A stretch of DNA of 64,000 bases from positions 62,001 through 126,000 of the forward strand of contig NZ_JABDSR010000004.1 of NCBI RefSeq assembly GCF_012976305.1, in the 5' to 3' direction. The stretch is from Peptoniphilus faecalis. GTDB lineage: Bacteria; Bacillota; Clostridia; Tissierellales; Peptoniphilaceae. Positions 35,864-45,272 of the stretch are shown here, one piece after another. The position numbers were made by a program, and so were the translations under genes. The notes under the pieces were generated by a model. That model was not told the origin of the DNA. It ran no database searches and saw only the letters and a program-made list of their open reading frames with translations. Position 1 is the stretch's first letter. Each line of letters starts with the position of its first letter.

Positions 35864-38287
35864 TTGAAAAATAATAAGATCAAAGCTAGAGATAGAAAAA
35901 GGGAAGGTGGATTTAAAAGGCACACTAATAACGCCAATAAATTCATATTTATATTTTTTATCTTTCTAGCTTTTTTATTTGTAACTGTAATCGCAAAACT
36001 TTTATATATTCAAATTGTTCAGTCAGAAGATTTAACCATTGCTGCTCTTAACCAACTTACTAGGACTGAGGTTATAAATTCTAATCGTGGCATTATTTAC
36101 GATAGGAATAAAAAAGAGATGGCTATAAACATTACTAAGTGCAATATTTTTTACAATTTGGATTATTTGACACAATTTAAGGATGAAAGTAATAGCGATT
36201 TTAAAAACAGAAAAGAAAAATTATATGATGAAGATGCAAAAATCATTTCTGATATTACTGGATTAGATTACGATGAAGTAAGAGGAAATATGATTGGCGA
36301 TAAAGTTGTGAGAGTTGCCACAAATATTGATCGAGCAAAGGCAAATGAGTTAAAGGATTTAAGAACAAAAATTGCAAAGGAAAATCAAAACAAAAAAGAC
36401 AATAAAAATTTGAATTTAATGGCAATTTCTATTGACGATGTAACTAGGAGACTTTATCCTTTTAATAATCTTGCTTCTTATATAATTGGATTTACTAATG
36501 ACGAAAATGTTGGACAATATGGAATTGAGGCTAGCTATGACGAAGAACTTTCTGGAATTTCTGGAAAAAGTGTTTCACTAAAGGATAATGCATCAAATAA
36601 GATCCCTTTGACAGATGAGGAAACTTATGCTCCAAAAGAAGGTCATTCTGTAGTTTTGTCAATTGATTCAAATATTCAACAATTTGCAGAGACTGCTGCA
36701 GAAAATGCAAAAAAAGATAATAATGCAGATAGAGTTTCTGTAATTGTTCAAGATACTATGACAGGCGAAATTTTAGCAATGACAACTAAGGACGACTATA
36801 ATCTAAATGATCCAAGAGCTCCTATAAATGAAAACCAAGAAAAAGAATGGAACAATTTAAATGAAGAAGAAAAAATTAATGTGCTATACGAAAATTGGAG
36901 AGATTTTAATGTAAACGATCAATACGAACCAGGTTCAATTTTTAAACTCATTACGGCAGCAGCTGCTATCGAAGAAAACACTTCTCAACCAGATTCACAG
37001 TATTATTGTAATGGGTGGATGAAGATAGGAGATAGAAAATTATCTTGTACAAGTCCAACTAGGGGAATGAAAACTCTTGCAAAGGCGATTGAAGAGTCTT
37101 GTAACATGACTATGATACAAGTTGGGCAAGGTTTAGGAGCTGAAAAGCTTTTAAATTACATCAAAGCTTTTGGGTTTGGTAGAAAAACTGGTATAGAATT
37201 ATATGGTGAGTCTATGGGGTTAATTCCAGCATCTGCTAATGAGATTAGCAAAGTAAAACTTGCAACAATGTCTTATGGTCATTCAATTGCAGTTTCTCCG
37301 CTTCAACTTATAAATGCAGTAAGTGCAATTTCTAATGGTGGTTTTTTAAACAAGCCAACACTTATAAAAGAATTAGTGGACGCCAATGGAAATGTAATTG
37401 AAAAAAAGAAAACTGATCTCAAAAGAAGGGTAATTTCCGAGGAAACTTCAGATAAGATGAAGTATATGATGAAGAGAGTAGTCGATAGTGGAATAGGAAA
37501 ACTTGCACAAGTACCAGGTTATCAAGTTGGCGGAAAATCTGGTACAGCAAATATTGCAACACCTACAGGTTATTTAGATGCATATAATTCATCTTTTGTC
37601 GGAGTTGCTCCTCTTAATGCTCCTAGATTAACTGTACTTGTTATAGTAAATAATCCTAAGGGTGCAATACTTGGTAGTGCTGTTGCAGCACCAGTAGTAC
37701 AAGAAATTTTAAGTAAATCTTTGAATTATATGAAAATTCAAAAAACTGAAGAAGTTGATGAAAAAGAAGATTTTGTATCAGTGCCAGAAGTAGAGGGATT
37801 GCTTTTAGAAGATGCTGGGAAAATTTTACTAAAATCAGGGCTTAGATTTAACACTAATGCTGAAGGAGTAGAAAATTATTCTGTAGTAATAAATCAAAGT
37901 CCGTCACAGGGATCTTATGTAATAAAAAACACCATAGTTGATCTAGCAATAAATGATAAAGACAGTGGTATTTTGATAATGCCTAATTTATCAAGAAAGA
38001 GTAGAAAAGAAGTTGAATCTATTTTAAATTCTATGAATATAGAGTATAATATCAAAGGAAATGGCGACTTTATTTCACAAAGCCCTAGAGCTGGCAAAAA
38101 GTTATCAGGAGATGAAACTGTTACAATTAATTATTCGAAAAGAGATGACGAAGAAGTTTTGAATGAGGAAAATTCAAAAATTAATAATGGTGTCAATGCG
38201 AATAATAAAAATTCAACAGAGGAAAATTCTAACAATAAGAAAAATTCGTTGATAAATAAAGGAAATAATGTTAAAAAAGAAAAATAG
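35864..38287 (+). CDS. Class B penicillin-binding protein with two PASTA domains (FtsI/PBP2B type)
   Basis: Septal peptidoglycan transpeptidase, 807 residues. Cytosolic basic tail, one membrane helix (~25-47), PBP dimer domain (NRGIIYDRNKKEMA) and transpeptidase domain with SIFK (Ser about 358), SCN (about 412) and KSGT (Lys about 558). Two C-terminal PASTA repeats follow (VSVPEVEGLLLEDAGKIL and IMPNLSRKSRKEVESIL), then an Asn/Lys-rich tail. PASTA domains mark the Gram-positive PBP2B/SpoVD type; the cluster supports a vegetative division role. Start is TTG with AGGAGG upstream. Confidence 0.94.
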   Translation: MKNNKIKARDRKREGGFKRHTNNANKFIFIFFIFLAFLFVTVIAKLLYIQIVQSEDLTIAALNQLTRTEVINSNRGIIYDRNKKEMAINITKCNIFYNLDYLTQFKDESNSDFKNRKEKLYDEDAKIISDITGLDYDEVRGNMIGDKVVRVATNIDRAKANELKDLRTKIAKENQNKKDNKNLNLMAISIDDVTRRLYPFNNLASYIIGFTNDENVGQYGIEASYDEELSGISGKSVSLKDNASNKIPLTDEETYAPKEGHSVVLSIDSNIQQFAETAAENAKKDNNADRVSVIVQDTMTGEILAMTTKDDYNLNDPRAPINENQEKEWNNLNEEEKINVLYENWRDFNVNDQYEPGSIFKLITAAAAIEENTSQPDSQYYCNGWMKIGDRKLSCTSPTRGMKTLAKAIEESCNMTMIQVGQGLGAEKLLNYIKAFGFGRKTGIELYGESMGLIPASANEISKVKLATMSYGHSIAVSPLQLINAVSAISNGGFLNKPTLIKELVDANGNVIEKKKTDLKRRVISEETSDKMKYMMKRVVDSGIGKLAQVPGYQVGGKSGTANIATPTGYLDAYNSSFVGVAPLNAPRLTVLVIVNNPKGAILGSAVAAPVVQEILSKSLNYMKIQKTEEVDEKEDFVSVPEVEGLLLEDAGKILLKSGLRFNTNAEGVENYSVVINQSPSQGSYVIKNTIVDLAINDKDSGILIMPNLSRKSRKEVESILNSMNIEYNIKGNGDFISQSPRAGKKLSGDETVTINYSKRDDEEVLNEENSKINNGVNANNKNSTEENSNNKKNSLINKGNNVKKEK

Positions 38288-38351
38288 AGAATAATAAAAG
38301 TTTAAATAGAGTACATTATAAAAAATAAAAGGGATTAGGATAAAAAATATT

Positions 38352-39302
38352 ATGAATTATTTAGTTAATTTAGCGTTGGGTTTAATTTTCTCATTAATTT
38401 TTGGAAGAATTTTAATTCCAATATTAAAAAACTTGCACGCAGGTCAAAGTATAAGAGAAGATGGCCCACAAAGTCATATGATAAAAAGCGGCACGCCAAC
38501 AATTGGTGGATTAATATTTTTATCTTCTGCAATAATGACAACTTTACTTACAAGAAATTTTAAAGTTTCTGTCCTTATGATACTTTTTTCTACACTTGCC
38601 TTTGGAGCAGTTGGATTTATAGACGATTATATAAAAGTTGTTATGAAGCGGAATTTAGGACTTCGTGCTTATCAAAAACTTCTTTTACAAATCATAGCAG
38701 CTGTAATTTTAATTGTTTATCAGTATAATTCTAAAAATATGGGAACGGATTTATACATTCCTTTTTTAAAGGATTATAGATCCATTGGACTTTTTTATAT
38801 TCCTTTTATAATTTTTGTAATAGTAGGAACTGTTAACTCAGTAAATTTAACTGATGGTCTTGATGGACTCTCTACTAGTGTGACAATTATTTGTCTATTG
38901 TTTTTTAATGTAGTTTCTGTTAAATTTCAAAGATATGAGATTGCAACTTTCTGTATTGTGCTTGCAGGAGCCTTAATTGGTTTTTTATTTTTCAATAAAT
39001 ATCCAGCCAAAGTTTTTATGGGTGATACGGGATCTCTAGCACTAGGTGGTGCAATTTCTGCAATAGCTCTTCTTTTAAATGTACCCTTAATCCTACCAAT
39101 AGCTGGAGGAATATATTTTATAGAAACTCTTTCTGTCATTATTCAAGTCCTAAGTTTTAAGATGAGGGGAAAGAGAGTATTTCTCATGTCGCCGCTTCAT
39201 CATCACTTTGAACAAAAGGGGTGGCACGAGAAAAAAATTGTTGCAGTATTCTCATTAGTTGAACTTATATTATGTGTAATTTCATATTTAATATTATTTT
39301 AG
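38352..39302 (+). CDS. mraY: Phospho-N-acetylmuramoyl-pentapeptide transferase
   Basis: Attaches UDP-MurNAc-pentapeptide to undecaprenyl phosphate, giving lipid I at the inner membrane face. The 316 residues form about ten membrane helices. Signatures: HAGQSIREDGPQSHMIKSGTPTIGG, the Asp-rich GFIDDYIKV, NSVNLTDGLDGL, FMGDTGSLALGG and the HHHFE motif near the C-terminus. All Mg-binding acidic residues are present. The gene follows the PBP after a 64-base gap with AGGAT-type ribosome site. Confidence 0.97.
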   Translation: MNYLVNLALGLIFSLIFGRILIPILKNLHAGQSIREDGPQSHMIKSGTPTIGGLIFLSSAIMTTLLTRNFKVSVLMILFSTLAFGAVGFIDDYIKVVMKRNLGLRAYQKLLLQIIAAVILIVYQYNSKNMGTDLYIPFLKDYRSIGLFYIPFIIFVIVGTVNSVNLTDGLDGLSTSVTIICLLFFNVVSVKFQRYEIATFCIVLAGALIGFLFFNKYPAKVFMGDTGSLALGGAISAIALLLNVPLILPIAGGIYFIETLSVIIQVLSFKMRGKRVFLMSPLHHHFEQKGWHEKKIVAVFSLVELILCVISYLILF

Positions 39303-39311
39303 GTGATAGAA

Positions 39312-40631
39312 ATGTTAGAAAATAAAAATATTCTTATATTGGGCTTTGGAGTAACGGGAAGAGCTACTTTAAAATTTTTAAAGGGATTTCCATGTAAAAT
39401 TTATATTTTCGATAGTAATAAAGATCTTCAAAAGTTAAATATAGACGAAGATTTTATAATTTTTAAGGAAGAAGATTTAGAAAAAATTGATTTAATAGTA
39501 AAAAGTCCAGGGATTTATCCTTTCCACGAACTTTTAGTCAAAGCAAGGGAAAAAAATATTGAAATAATTTCTGATATTGAATTAAGTTATAGAAATTTAA
39601 AAACTAATAATGTAGTTGCAGTTACAGGAACTAATGGGAAAACTACAACGACTACAATTATTGGCGATATTTTAAGAAGAAAGGCAAAGACTTTTGTAGT
39701 TGGAAATATTGGAAAGGGAATTTTAGAAATAACTGAAGAAGTAAATGATGATGACTATATTGTTATAGAAGCTTCATCCTTCCAATTAGAAGATACGAAA
39801 ACTTTTAAGCCACATATTGCACTTTTAACTTATGTTACTAGCGATCACTTAGATTGGCACAAGACAACACAAAACTATATTGATGCAAAATTTAAAATTT
39901 TCGCAAATCAGGATTGTGAAGACTTTGCAATTTTAAATTATGAAAATAAAGAGCTTGCTCAAAATTATAATTTAAAGGGCGAAAAATATTATTTTTCAAT
40001 GAATAAGATTTCAGAAAAAGGAACTTATGTTGAAAATGGAAAGATTTATTTTAACGATGGCGAAAATATCGAGGAGATTTTAGAAACAAGGGATGTTAAA
40101 ATTCCTGGAAAGCACAATATTAAAAACATTATGGCGGCAATTATTGCCACAAAACTCTTAAATATTGATACGGATACTATAAGAAAGAGCATTATTTCTT
40201 TTACTGGAGTTGAACATAGAATTGAATTTGTAAGAGAAATTCACGGAGTAAAATATTACAATGATTCAAAGGGAACAAACCCAGATTCAACTGAAGTTGC
40301 AGTTGCTGCAATGGATGGCAATGTGATTCTTATAGCAGGTGGATACGACAAGGGTGCAAATTTTGATGAGTTAATAGAAAAGTCTAAAAATAAATTAAAA
40401 ACTGTAATTTTATTTGGACAAACTGCAGAAAAATTTTCTAATTCTTGCAAAAAGTCAGAAGTTGAATTTTATATTGTAAAGGATCTAAATAGGGCTGTTG
40501 AACTTGCAAATAAATTGGCAGTTAAGGGAGATGACGTTCTCCTTTCTCCTGCATGTGCATCATGGGATATGTATAGTGATTATGAAGCTAGAGGAAGACA
40601 TTTTAAAGATTTAATTAGAGAGTTGGTATAA
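39312..40631 (+). CDS. murD: UDP-N-acetylmuramoyl-L-alanine-D-glutamate ligase
   Basis: Adds D-glutamate to UDP-MurNAc-L-Ala. Starts at ATG 39312, because AGGTGA lies five bases upstream and the in-frame GTG at 39303 is inside that site; this gives 439 residues. Motifs: Rossmann-like start NILILGFGVTGRATLKFL, P-loop VAVTGTNGKTTTTTI, carbamylated-lysine region and the C-terminal LLSPACASWDMY characteristic of MurD. No murE, murF or murC is in the cluster. Confidence 0.96.
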   Translation: MLENKNILILGFGVTGRATLKFLKGFPCKIYIFDSNKDLQKLNIDEDFIIFKEEDLEKIDLIVKSPGIYPFHELLVKAREKNIEIISDIELSYRNLKTNNVVAVTGTNGKTTTTTIIGDILRRKAKTFVVGNIGKGILEITEEVNDDDYIVIEASSFQLEDTKTFKPHIALLTYVTSDHLDWHKTTQNYIDAKFKIFANQDCEDFAILNYENKELAQNYNLKGEKYYFSMNKISEKGTYVENGKIYFNDGENIEEILETRDVKIPGKHNIKNIMAAIIATKLLNIDTDTIRKSIISFTGVEHRIEFVREIHGVKYYNDSKGTNPDSTEVAVAAMDGNVILIAGGYDKGANFDELIEKSKNKLKTVILFGQTAEKFSNSCKKSEVEFYIVKDLNRAVELANKLAVKGDDVLLSPACASWDMYSDYEARGRHFKDLIRELV

Positions 40632-41744
40632 ATGAAGTTAAAAAAGGAGATGAAAGATGTTGATCTAATGCTTTTAGTTAGCATGATACTTTTAGTAGTA
40701 ATAGGTCTTATTGCGGTTACATCAGCATCTTTTCCCACTGCAAAAAAATACAATTTAAATAGTTTTCACTATCTAATTAGGCAGGGAATGTTTCTAATTT
40801 TAGGAATAGTCTCCATGATTTTAATAATTCGTGTGCCTAGAGCAGTAATTTATAAGAATATTTCATGGTTATTTCCTTTAAGTGTAATATTAATTTTATT
40901 GCTATGGACACCTCTTGGATCTGCGAAAAAGGGTCAAGCAAGGTGGTTGGACTTTAGGGTAATACCTCTTAGATTTCAGCCCTCAGATATTTTAAAAATT
41001 TCATCTATTATTTATTTGTCAAAATATCTTTCAAGAAATATCTATAGCCTTAGAGAACCAAAGACATTTATGACAGCCGTTGCTATAATGGGTATATCTG
41101 TAGGACCAATTATGATAAAGGATTTTTCTACGGCAGTTGTAATAGGAGTGGCACTTTTTGCGATACTTCTTGCAGCTGGCATTGATAAGAAGCAGTTTTT
41201 ATTTTTAATAGTATTGGGTGCTGTCTTTATATGGCTTGTTCTAAAGGATCCAGAAAATAAGTTTAGAATTAAAAGAATTTTAGGATTTGTATCCGATTCT
41301 ACAAATTATCAATCAGCAGATTTATACCAAGCAAGACAATCTCTTTATGCTTTTGCTCTCGGTGGTTATTCAGGTGTTGGACTTTTTAGATCTAGACAAA
41401 AATACACAAATTTGCCAGAAGCATACACTGACTTTATTTTTTCAGTGATAGCAGAAGAATTTGGATTTATAGGAACTTTTGTAATTATTTTGCTTTTTAT
41501 AATCTACATTTATAGAGGTTATATGATTGCCTTTAAAGCAACAAATTATTTTGATAAATTCACAGCAATTGGTATGACAACTTATATTGGTATACAGGCA
41601 TTTTTTAACATGGGAGTATGTGCAAAACTACTTCCTGTAACTGGTATTACACTTCCTTTTATATCCTATGGAGGAACTGCACTTGTAATAGCAATTGCAT
41701 CCACAGCAATTTTACTTAAAATATCGAAAGAAGGCACTATATGA
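40632..41744 (+). CDS. ftsW: SEDS-family peptidoglycan polymerase FtsW
   Basis: Glycosyltransferase that polymerises lipid II at the septum with the class B PBP. 370 residues with about nine to ten membrane helices. SEDS motifs include ARWLDFR, QPSDILKIS, KDFSTAVVIG, the long loop with YQARQSLYAFALGGYSGVG, and the signature TGITLPFISYGG. Position in the dcw cluster supports FtsW over RodA. Coupled to murG by an ATGA overlap. Confidence 0.94.
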   Translation: MKLKKEMKDVDLMLLVSMILLVVIGLIAVTSASFPTAKKYNLNSFHYLIRQGMFLILGIVSMILIIRVPRAVIYKNISWLFPLSVILILLLWTPLGSAKKGQARWLDFRVIPLRFQPSDILKISSIIYLSKYLSRNIYSLREPKTFMTAVAIMGISVGPIMIKDFSTAVVIGVALFAILLAAGIDKKQFLFLIVLGAVFIWLVLKDPENKFRIKRILGFVSDSTNYQSADLYQARQSLYAFALGGYSGVGLFRSRQKYTNLPEAYTDFIFSVIAEEFGFIGTFVIILLFIIYIYRGYMIAFKATNYFDKFTAIGMTTYIGIQAFFNMGVCAKLLPVTGITLPFISYGGTALVIAIASTAILLKISKEGTI

Positions 41745-42820
41745 AATATATTTTATCTGGTGGAGGAACTGGTGGACATATTTATCCAGCTCTTGCCATA
41801 GGAGAAGAAATAAAAAAACAAGACAAAGAGGCAAAAATTTTATATGTAGGCAAGAAAAATTCTTTAGAAGAAGAACTTGCAGAAAAATATAATTTTGACT
41901 TTAAGGGAATAGATATTTCTGGTCTACCTAGAAAAAAGTTAAATAAAGACACTGTAATTACGTTTTTTAATTTAATGAAGGGCTTAAATCAGTGTACAAA
42001 GATATTAAATATATTTAAACCAGATATTGTTATTGGGACTGGTGGATATGTATGTGCTCCAATAGTTTTTAAAGCACAACAAAAAAAGATAAAGACGGCT
42101 ATCCAAGAGCAAAATGCATATCCTGGAAAGACTAATAAAATTTTGGCAAAAAAAGCAGATTATGTTTTTATAAATTTCATGGAAGCGAAAAAACATTTAA
42201 GTAACGAGAATATTATTTTTACAGGAAATCCAATAAGGGATGTTTTTTCACATCTTGACAGAAACAAATCAAGAGAGAAATTAAAAATAAAAAATAATGA
42301 AAAATTTGTGTTTTCCTTTGGCGGAAGTGGTGGACAAGAATCTACTAATGACGCAATTTTAGAAATATTAAACAAAAAAGAAAAATTACCTTTTAAGTTA
42401 ACTCATATAACTGGAAGAGAACATTTTAAATCATTTATGGAAAAATTAGGGAAGGTACCTGAAAATGTTGAAATTTTAGACTATACTCATAATGTTTATG
42501 ATTATCTTTCCAGTGCAGATCTTGTAATAGCATCTTCATCTGCAATGACATTGGCTGAAATTTCAGCAATAGGAATAGCATCAATTTTAATACCAAAGGC
42601 GTATACTGCAGGAAATCATCAGTATTACAACGCTATGAGTTATAGCAATATGGGCGCAAGCTTTGTTATTGAAGAAAAAAACTTAAAGGGAGATACCTTA
42701 TTAAGAAAAATAGAAAATATATTAAATAATTATGAAGAAAGAAACATAATGGCAGAAAATGCAAAAAAGCTGGCAAGTCCTGATGCTGTTTCAAAAATTG
42801 TTGATTTAATTTTAAAGTGA
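41741..42820 (+). CDS. murG: UDP-GlcNAc : lipid I N-acetylglucosaminyltransferase
   Basis: Peripheral membrane glycosyltransferase that turns lipid I into lipid II. 359 residues, with GT-B fold signatures: N-terminal SGGGTGGHIYPALAIG, GTGGYVCAP, QEQNAYPGKTNK, FTGNPIRDV, FGGSGG, SADLVIASSSAMTLAEI and the KAYTAGNHQYYNA donor-binding region. Complete and typical. Confidence 0.97.
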   Translation: MKYILSGGGTGGHIYPALAIGEEIKKQDKEAKILYVGKKNSLEEELAEKYNFDFKGIDISGLPRKKLNKDTVITFFNLMKGLNQCTKILNIFKPDIVIGTGGYVCAPIVFKAQQKKIKTAIQEQNAYPGKTNKILAKKADYVFINFMEAKKHLSNENIIFTGNPIRDVFSHLDRNKSREKLKIKNNEKFVFSFGGSGGQESTNDAILEILNKKEKLPFKLTHITGREHFKSFMEKLGKVPENVEILDYTHNVYDYLSSADLVIASSSAMTLAEISAIGIASILIPKAYTAGNHQYYNAMSYSNMGASFVIEEKNLKGDTLLRKIENILNNYEERNIMAENAKKLASPDAVSKIVDLILK

Positions 42821-42824
42821 TTTT

Positions 42825-43679
42825 ATGAAAAAGATGAAAAAGAAAAAAAGAAAACTAAATAAGAAAAGAAAATATTTTAGAATTTTTACTAGGTTTTTTT
42901 TATTTTTTTTCTTCGTTTTTTTGTTGATTTTTGCATTAAAAAATTCTAATCTATTTAATATAAAAAGTGTAACTATTGAAGGCAATAAAAAGGTTGCCTC
43001 TGCCACTATAAAAAGGGTTTCTGAATTAAAAAAGGGAAATAAATATTTCTTGATTTCAAAAAAGAAAAGACAAGAAAGCATAAAATCTATTCCATACATA
43101 AAGGATGCAAAAATATCATTTAATGCCATTGGAAATGTCAAGATTAAGGTAACTGAAAGAGTTCCTTATTATCAAATGGAAACAAACGAATATCTTTTGG
43201 TTGACGAAGATTTTAGAATATTGGAAAACTCAAAGAAGAAAGCTGACAATTTAATAAATTTAAGTGGTTTTAATTTAGAGGATCAAAAACCAGGCAATTA
43301 TATTTTAAATAATAAAGAAGATGAGGAAAAAAAGGCTCTTCTTCTAGAGATTAAAAAAGATAAATATTCACTAAATGGAAATATAAAAGAAATTGAATTA
43401 ATGGACTCTATTGCGACCTTTACAACAGTTAGTGGAATTAAAATTGAATTTGGGTCTTATAATAATACAGCTTATAAATTAAAAATGCTCTCTTTAATTT
43501 TGGATGATATTAAAAAAACGAATAAAAACGCTGTCATTATTCAAATGGAAAAGGGTGAGAGTCCGATTCTTATTACTAATGATGAGAATGAAGGCGACAA
43601 TAAAAACAATAAAGAAGCGAGAAGAGAAAATTCTAAAGAGAATAATGAAAAAAGTTACAAGGAAATAGAAAAAAATTAG
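42825..43679 (+). CDS. ftsQ: Cell division protein FtsQ/DivIB
   Basis: Bitopic division protein, 284 residues. A very basic cytosolic start (MKKMKKKKRKLNKKRKY), a membrane helix (~24-43), then a POTRA domain (FNIKSVTIEGNKKVASATIKR) and the FtsQ/DivIB beta domain. The tail is rich in Asn, Lys and Glu. The basic tail and POTRA fold plus the position between murG and ftsZ support the call. It organises FtsL and the septal synthase complex. Confidence 0.9.
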   Translation: MKKMKKKKRKLNKKRKYFRIFTRFFLFFFFVFLLIFALKNSNLFNIKSVTIEGNKKVASATIKRVSELKKGNKYFLISKKKRQESIKSIPYIKDAKISFNAIGNVKIKVTERVPYYQMETNEYLLVDEDFRILENSKKKADNLINLSGFNLEDQKPGNYILNNKEDEEKKALLLEIKKDKYSLNGNIKEIELMDSIATFTTVSGIKIEFGSYNNTAYKLKMLSLILDDIKKTNKNAVIIQMEKGESPILITNDENEGDNKNNKEARRENSKENNEKSYKEIEKN

Positions 43680-43716
43680 TAAAAACAAATAAAAGTTAGC
43701 AAATGACCTTTATATA

Positions 43717-43745
43717 TTGACTATTTGCGACTATTTCTATAAAAT
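43717..43745 (+). promoter_or_regulatory. Promoter of ftsZ with internal direct repeat
   Basis: TTGACT (-35, 43717) and TAAAAT (-10, 43740) are 17 bases apart. GACTATTT occurs twice with a 10-base period (43719 and 43729), in and after the -35. GCAAAT (43699) and ATTTGC (43723) form an inverted pair around the -35. Confidence 0.6.
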
Positions 43746-43794
43746 AATAGTAATGAATAAAAAAACAATTAATTAGTATAAGAGGAGGATGTTT

Positions 43795-44883
43795 ATGTTG
43801 GAATTCGATATGGATCAAGACGAATTTGCCAAAATTAAAGTAGTTGGCGTTGGTGGCGGCGGAAACAACGCTGTTAATAGAATGATTAACGCTGGTGTTA
43901 AAGGCGTAGAATTTTTAGCTTTCAATACTGACAAACAAGCATTAAAAAGCTCACTTGCCGAAAACAAGATTCAACTTGGTGAAAAAATAACTAAAGGTCT
44001 TGGAGCAGGTGCGAATCCTGAAGTAGGAGAACAAGCAGCAGAAGAATCAATTGATGAAATTAGAGAAGCTCTTGAAGGTGCTGACATGGTGTTTATCACT
44101 GCAGGTATGGGTGGAGGTACTGGTACTGGTGCAGCTCCTGTTATAGCTGATGTTGCAAAAGAATTAGGCCTACTAACAGTTGGTGTTGTTACAAAACCCT
44201 TTACATTTGAAGGTAAAAAAAGAGCAAAATCTGCTGAATTAGGAATAAACTCTCTAAAGGGAAAAGTTGATACATTAGTTATAATTCCAAATGACAGACT
44301 TCTTAGCGTTGCAGACAAGAAGACTAGCTTCTCACAAGCTTTTGAAATGGCTGATGACATTTTAAAACAAGGTATTCAAGGTATTTCAGATTTGATTTCT
44401 GTACCTAATTTAATCAACCTTGATTTTGCTGATGTTAAAACGATTATGTATGACAAAGGCGTTGCTCATATGGGTATTGGTCGTGCTTCAGGTGATGATA
44501 GAGCTACAGAAGCTGCAAAACTTGCAATCAATTCTCCTCTACTAGAAACTTCTATTGAAGGAGCAAAATCTGTCCTATTGAATATTACTGCAGGGTCAGA
44601 TCTTGGTATTTTTGAAGTTAATGAAGCAGCAGATTTAATTAGAGATTGTGTATCTGAAGATGCAAATATTATCTTCGGTGCAGGAATTGACGAAACACTT
44701 AAGGATGAAGTAAAGATAACAGTTATTGCAACTGAATTCGATAAGTATAAAGATGAAAAGAAGGATAAAAAAGAAAGCAAAACGGAAGTTTCAGAGAAAA
44801 GCCCCCTTGAATCTCTTGAAGATACTGAAGAAGATAGTGGCGAACTTAAAATCCCTTCTTTCTTGAGAATTAATAGAAAATAA
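43795..44883 (+). CDS. ftsZ: Cell division protein FtsZ
   Basis: Tubulin-like GTPase that forms the Z-ring. ATG 43795 is used (362 residues): AGGAGG is six bases upstream, whereas the ATG at 43789 touches it. Motifs: [15 protein letters not shown], the tubulin signature [13 protein letters not shown], the T7 loop region [14 protein letters not shown], and the C-terminal peptide [12 protein letters not shown], which binds partners. No ftsA precedes it, so another membrane tether such as SepF must exist elsewhere (inference). It has its own promoter and terminator. Confidence 0.97.
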   Translation: MLEFDMDQDEFAKIKVVGVGGGGNNAVNRMINAGVKGVEFLAFNTDKQALKSSLAENKIQLGEKITKGLGAGANPEVGEQAAEESIDEIREALEGADMVFITAGMGGGTGTGAAPVIADVAKELGLLTVGVVTKPFTFEGKKRAKSAELGINSLKGKVDTLVIIPNDRLLSVADKKTSFSQAFEMADDILKQGIQGISDLISVPNLINLDFADVKTIMYDKGVAHMGIGRASGDDRATEAAKLAINSPLLETSIEGAKSVLLNITAGSDLGIFEVNEAADLIRDCVSEDANIIFGAGIDETLKDEVKITVIATEFDKYKDEKKDKKESKTEVSEKSPLESLEDTEEDSGELKIPSFLRINRK

Positions 44884-44911
44884 TAGAATTATTTTCATAA
44901 TATAACATTTT

Positions 44912-44937
44912 GGACATTGGAGACAATGTCCTTTTTT
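44912..44937 (+). terminator. Rho-independent terminator after ftsZ
   Basis: A 7-bp stem (GGACATT / AATGTCC), 6-base loop and six T. Confidence 0.9.
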
Positions 44938-44970
44938 ATTAAATTAAAAAAAATAAATTAATAAATTTAC

Positions 44971-44999
44971 TTGACAAAAATAAAATTGAACATTATAAT
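44971..44999 (+). promoter_or_regulatory. Promoter of the leu operon
   Basis: TTGACA and TATAAT are both perfect, with a 17-base spacer. Transcription should start near 45006, at the front of the T-box leader. Confidence 0.9.
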
Positions 45000-45004
45000 C
45001 ATTC

Positions 45005-45260
45005 ATTAAATATTGAGATAATATTGTACAACTTTGAATACTATATAGCTATGAGAAAAAGCGCAAAATTTATCTAAGTTTAAGAGAGATGTTATTTGGT
45101 GAGAAACATTACTTGAATTTTTTGCAACTCATTTTCTCGCATCACTATTGAATAAAGTAGGTAGTGACGTATAACTACGTTAAAAGTTTCAAGTGGCTGT
45201 AAAGCAATTTAGGTGGTACCGCGATCATTCGTCCTGAGATTATTCTCAGGACTTTTTTAT
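45005..45260 (+). promoter_or_regulatory. T-box riboswitch, leucine specifier (CTC)
   Basis: Leader that senses uncharged tRNA and controls leuACDB. It contains the AAGAGAG motif of stem I, the T-box sequence AGGTGGTACCGCG (45212-45224) and a terminator (stem 45232-45240 / 45245-45253, then T-run) that competes with the antiterminator. Aligning it with the second leader through the shared ATTTTCT block places the specifier at CTC, 45128-45130, a leucine codon. This agrees with leuA downstream. The ~390 bases between ftsZ and leuA hold only the ftsZ terminator, the promoter and this leader. Confidence 0.93.
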
Positions 45261-45272
45261 TAGGAGGAAAAG

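Noticed and set aside
41695-41892. 65-residue plus-strand ORF across the ftsW-murG junction
   Set aside because: Out-of-frame shadow of the ftsW end and murG start with no ribosome site.
43971-44360. 129-residue minus-strand ORF
   Set aside because: Antisense to the conserved ftsZ GTPase region; open only because of codon bias.
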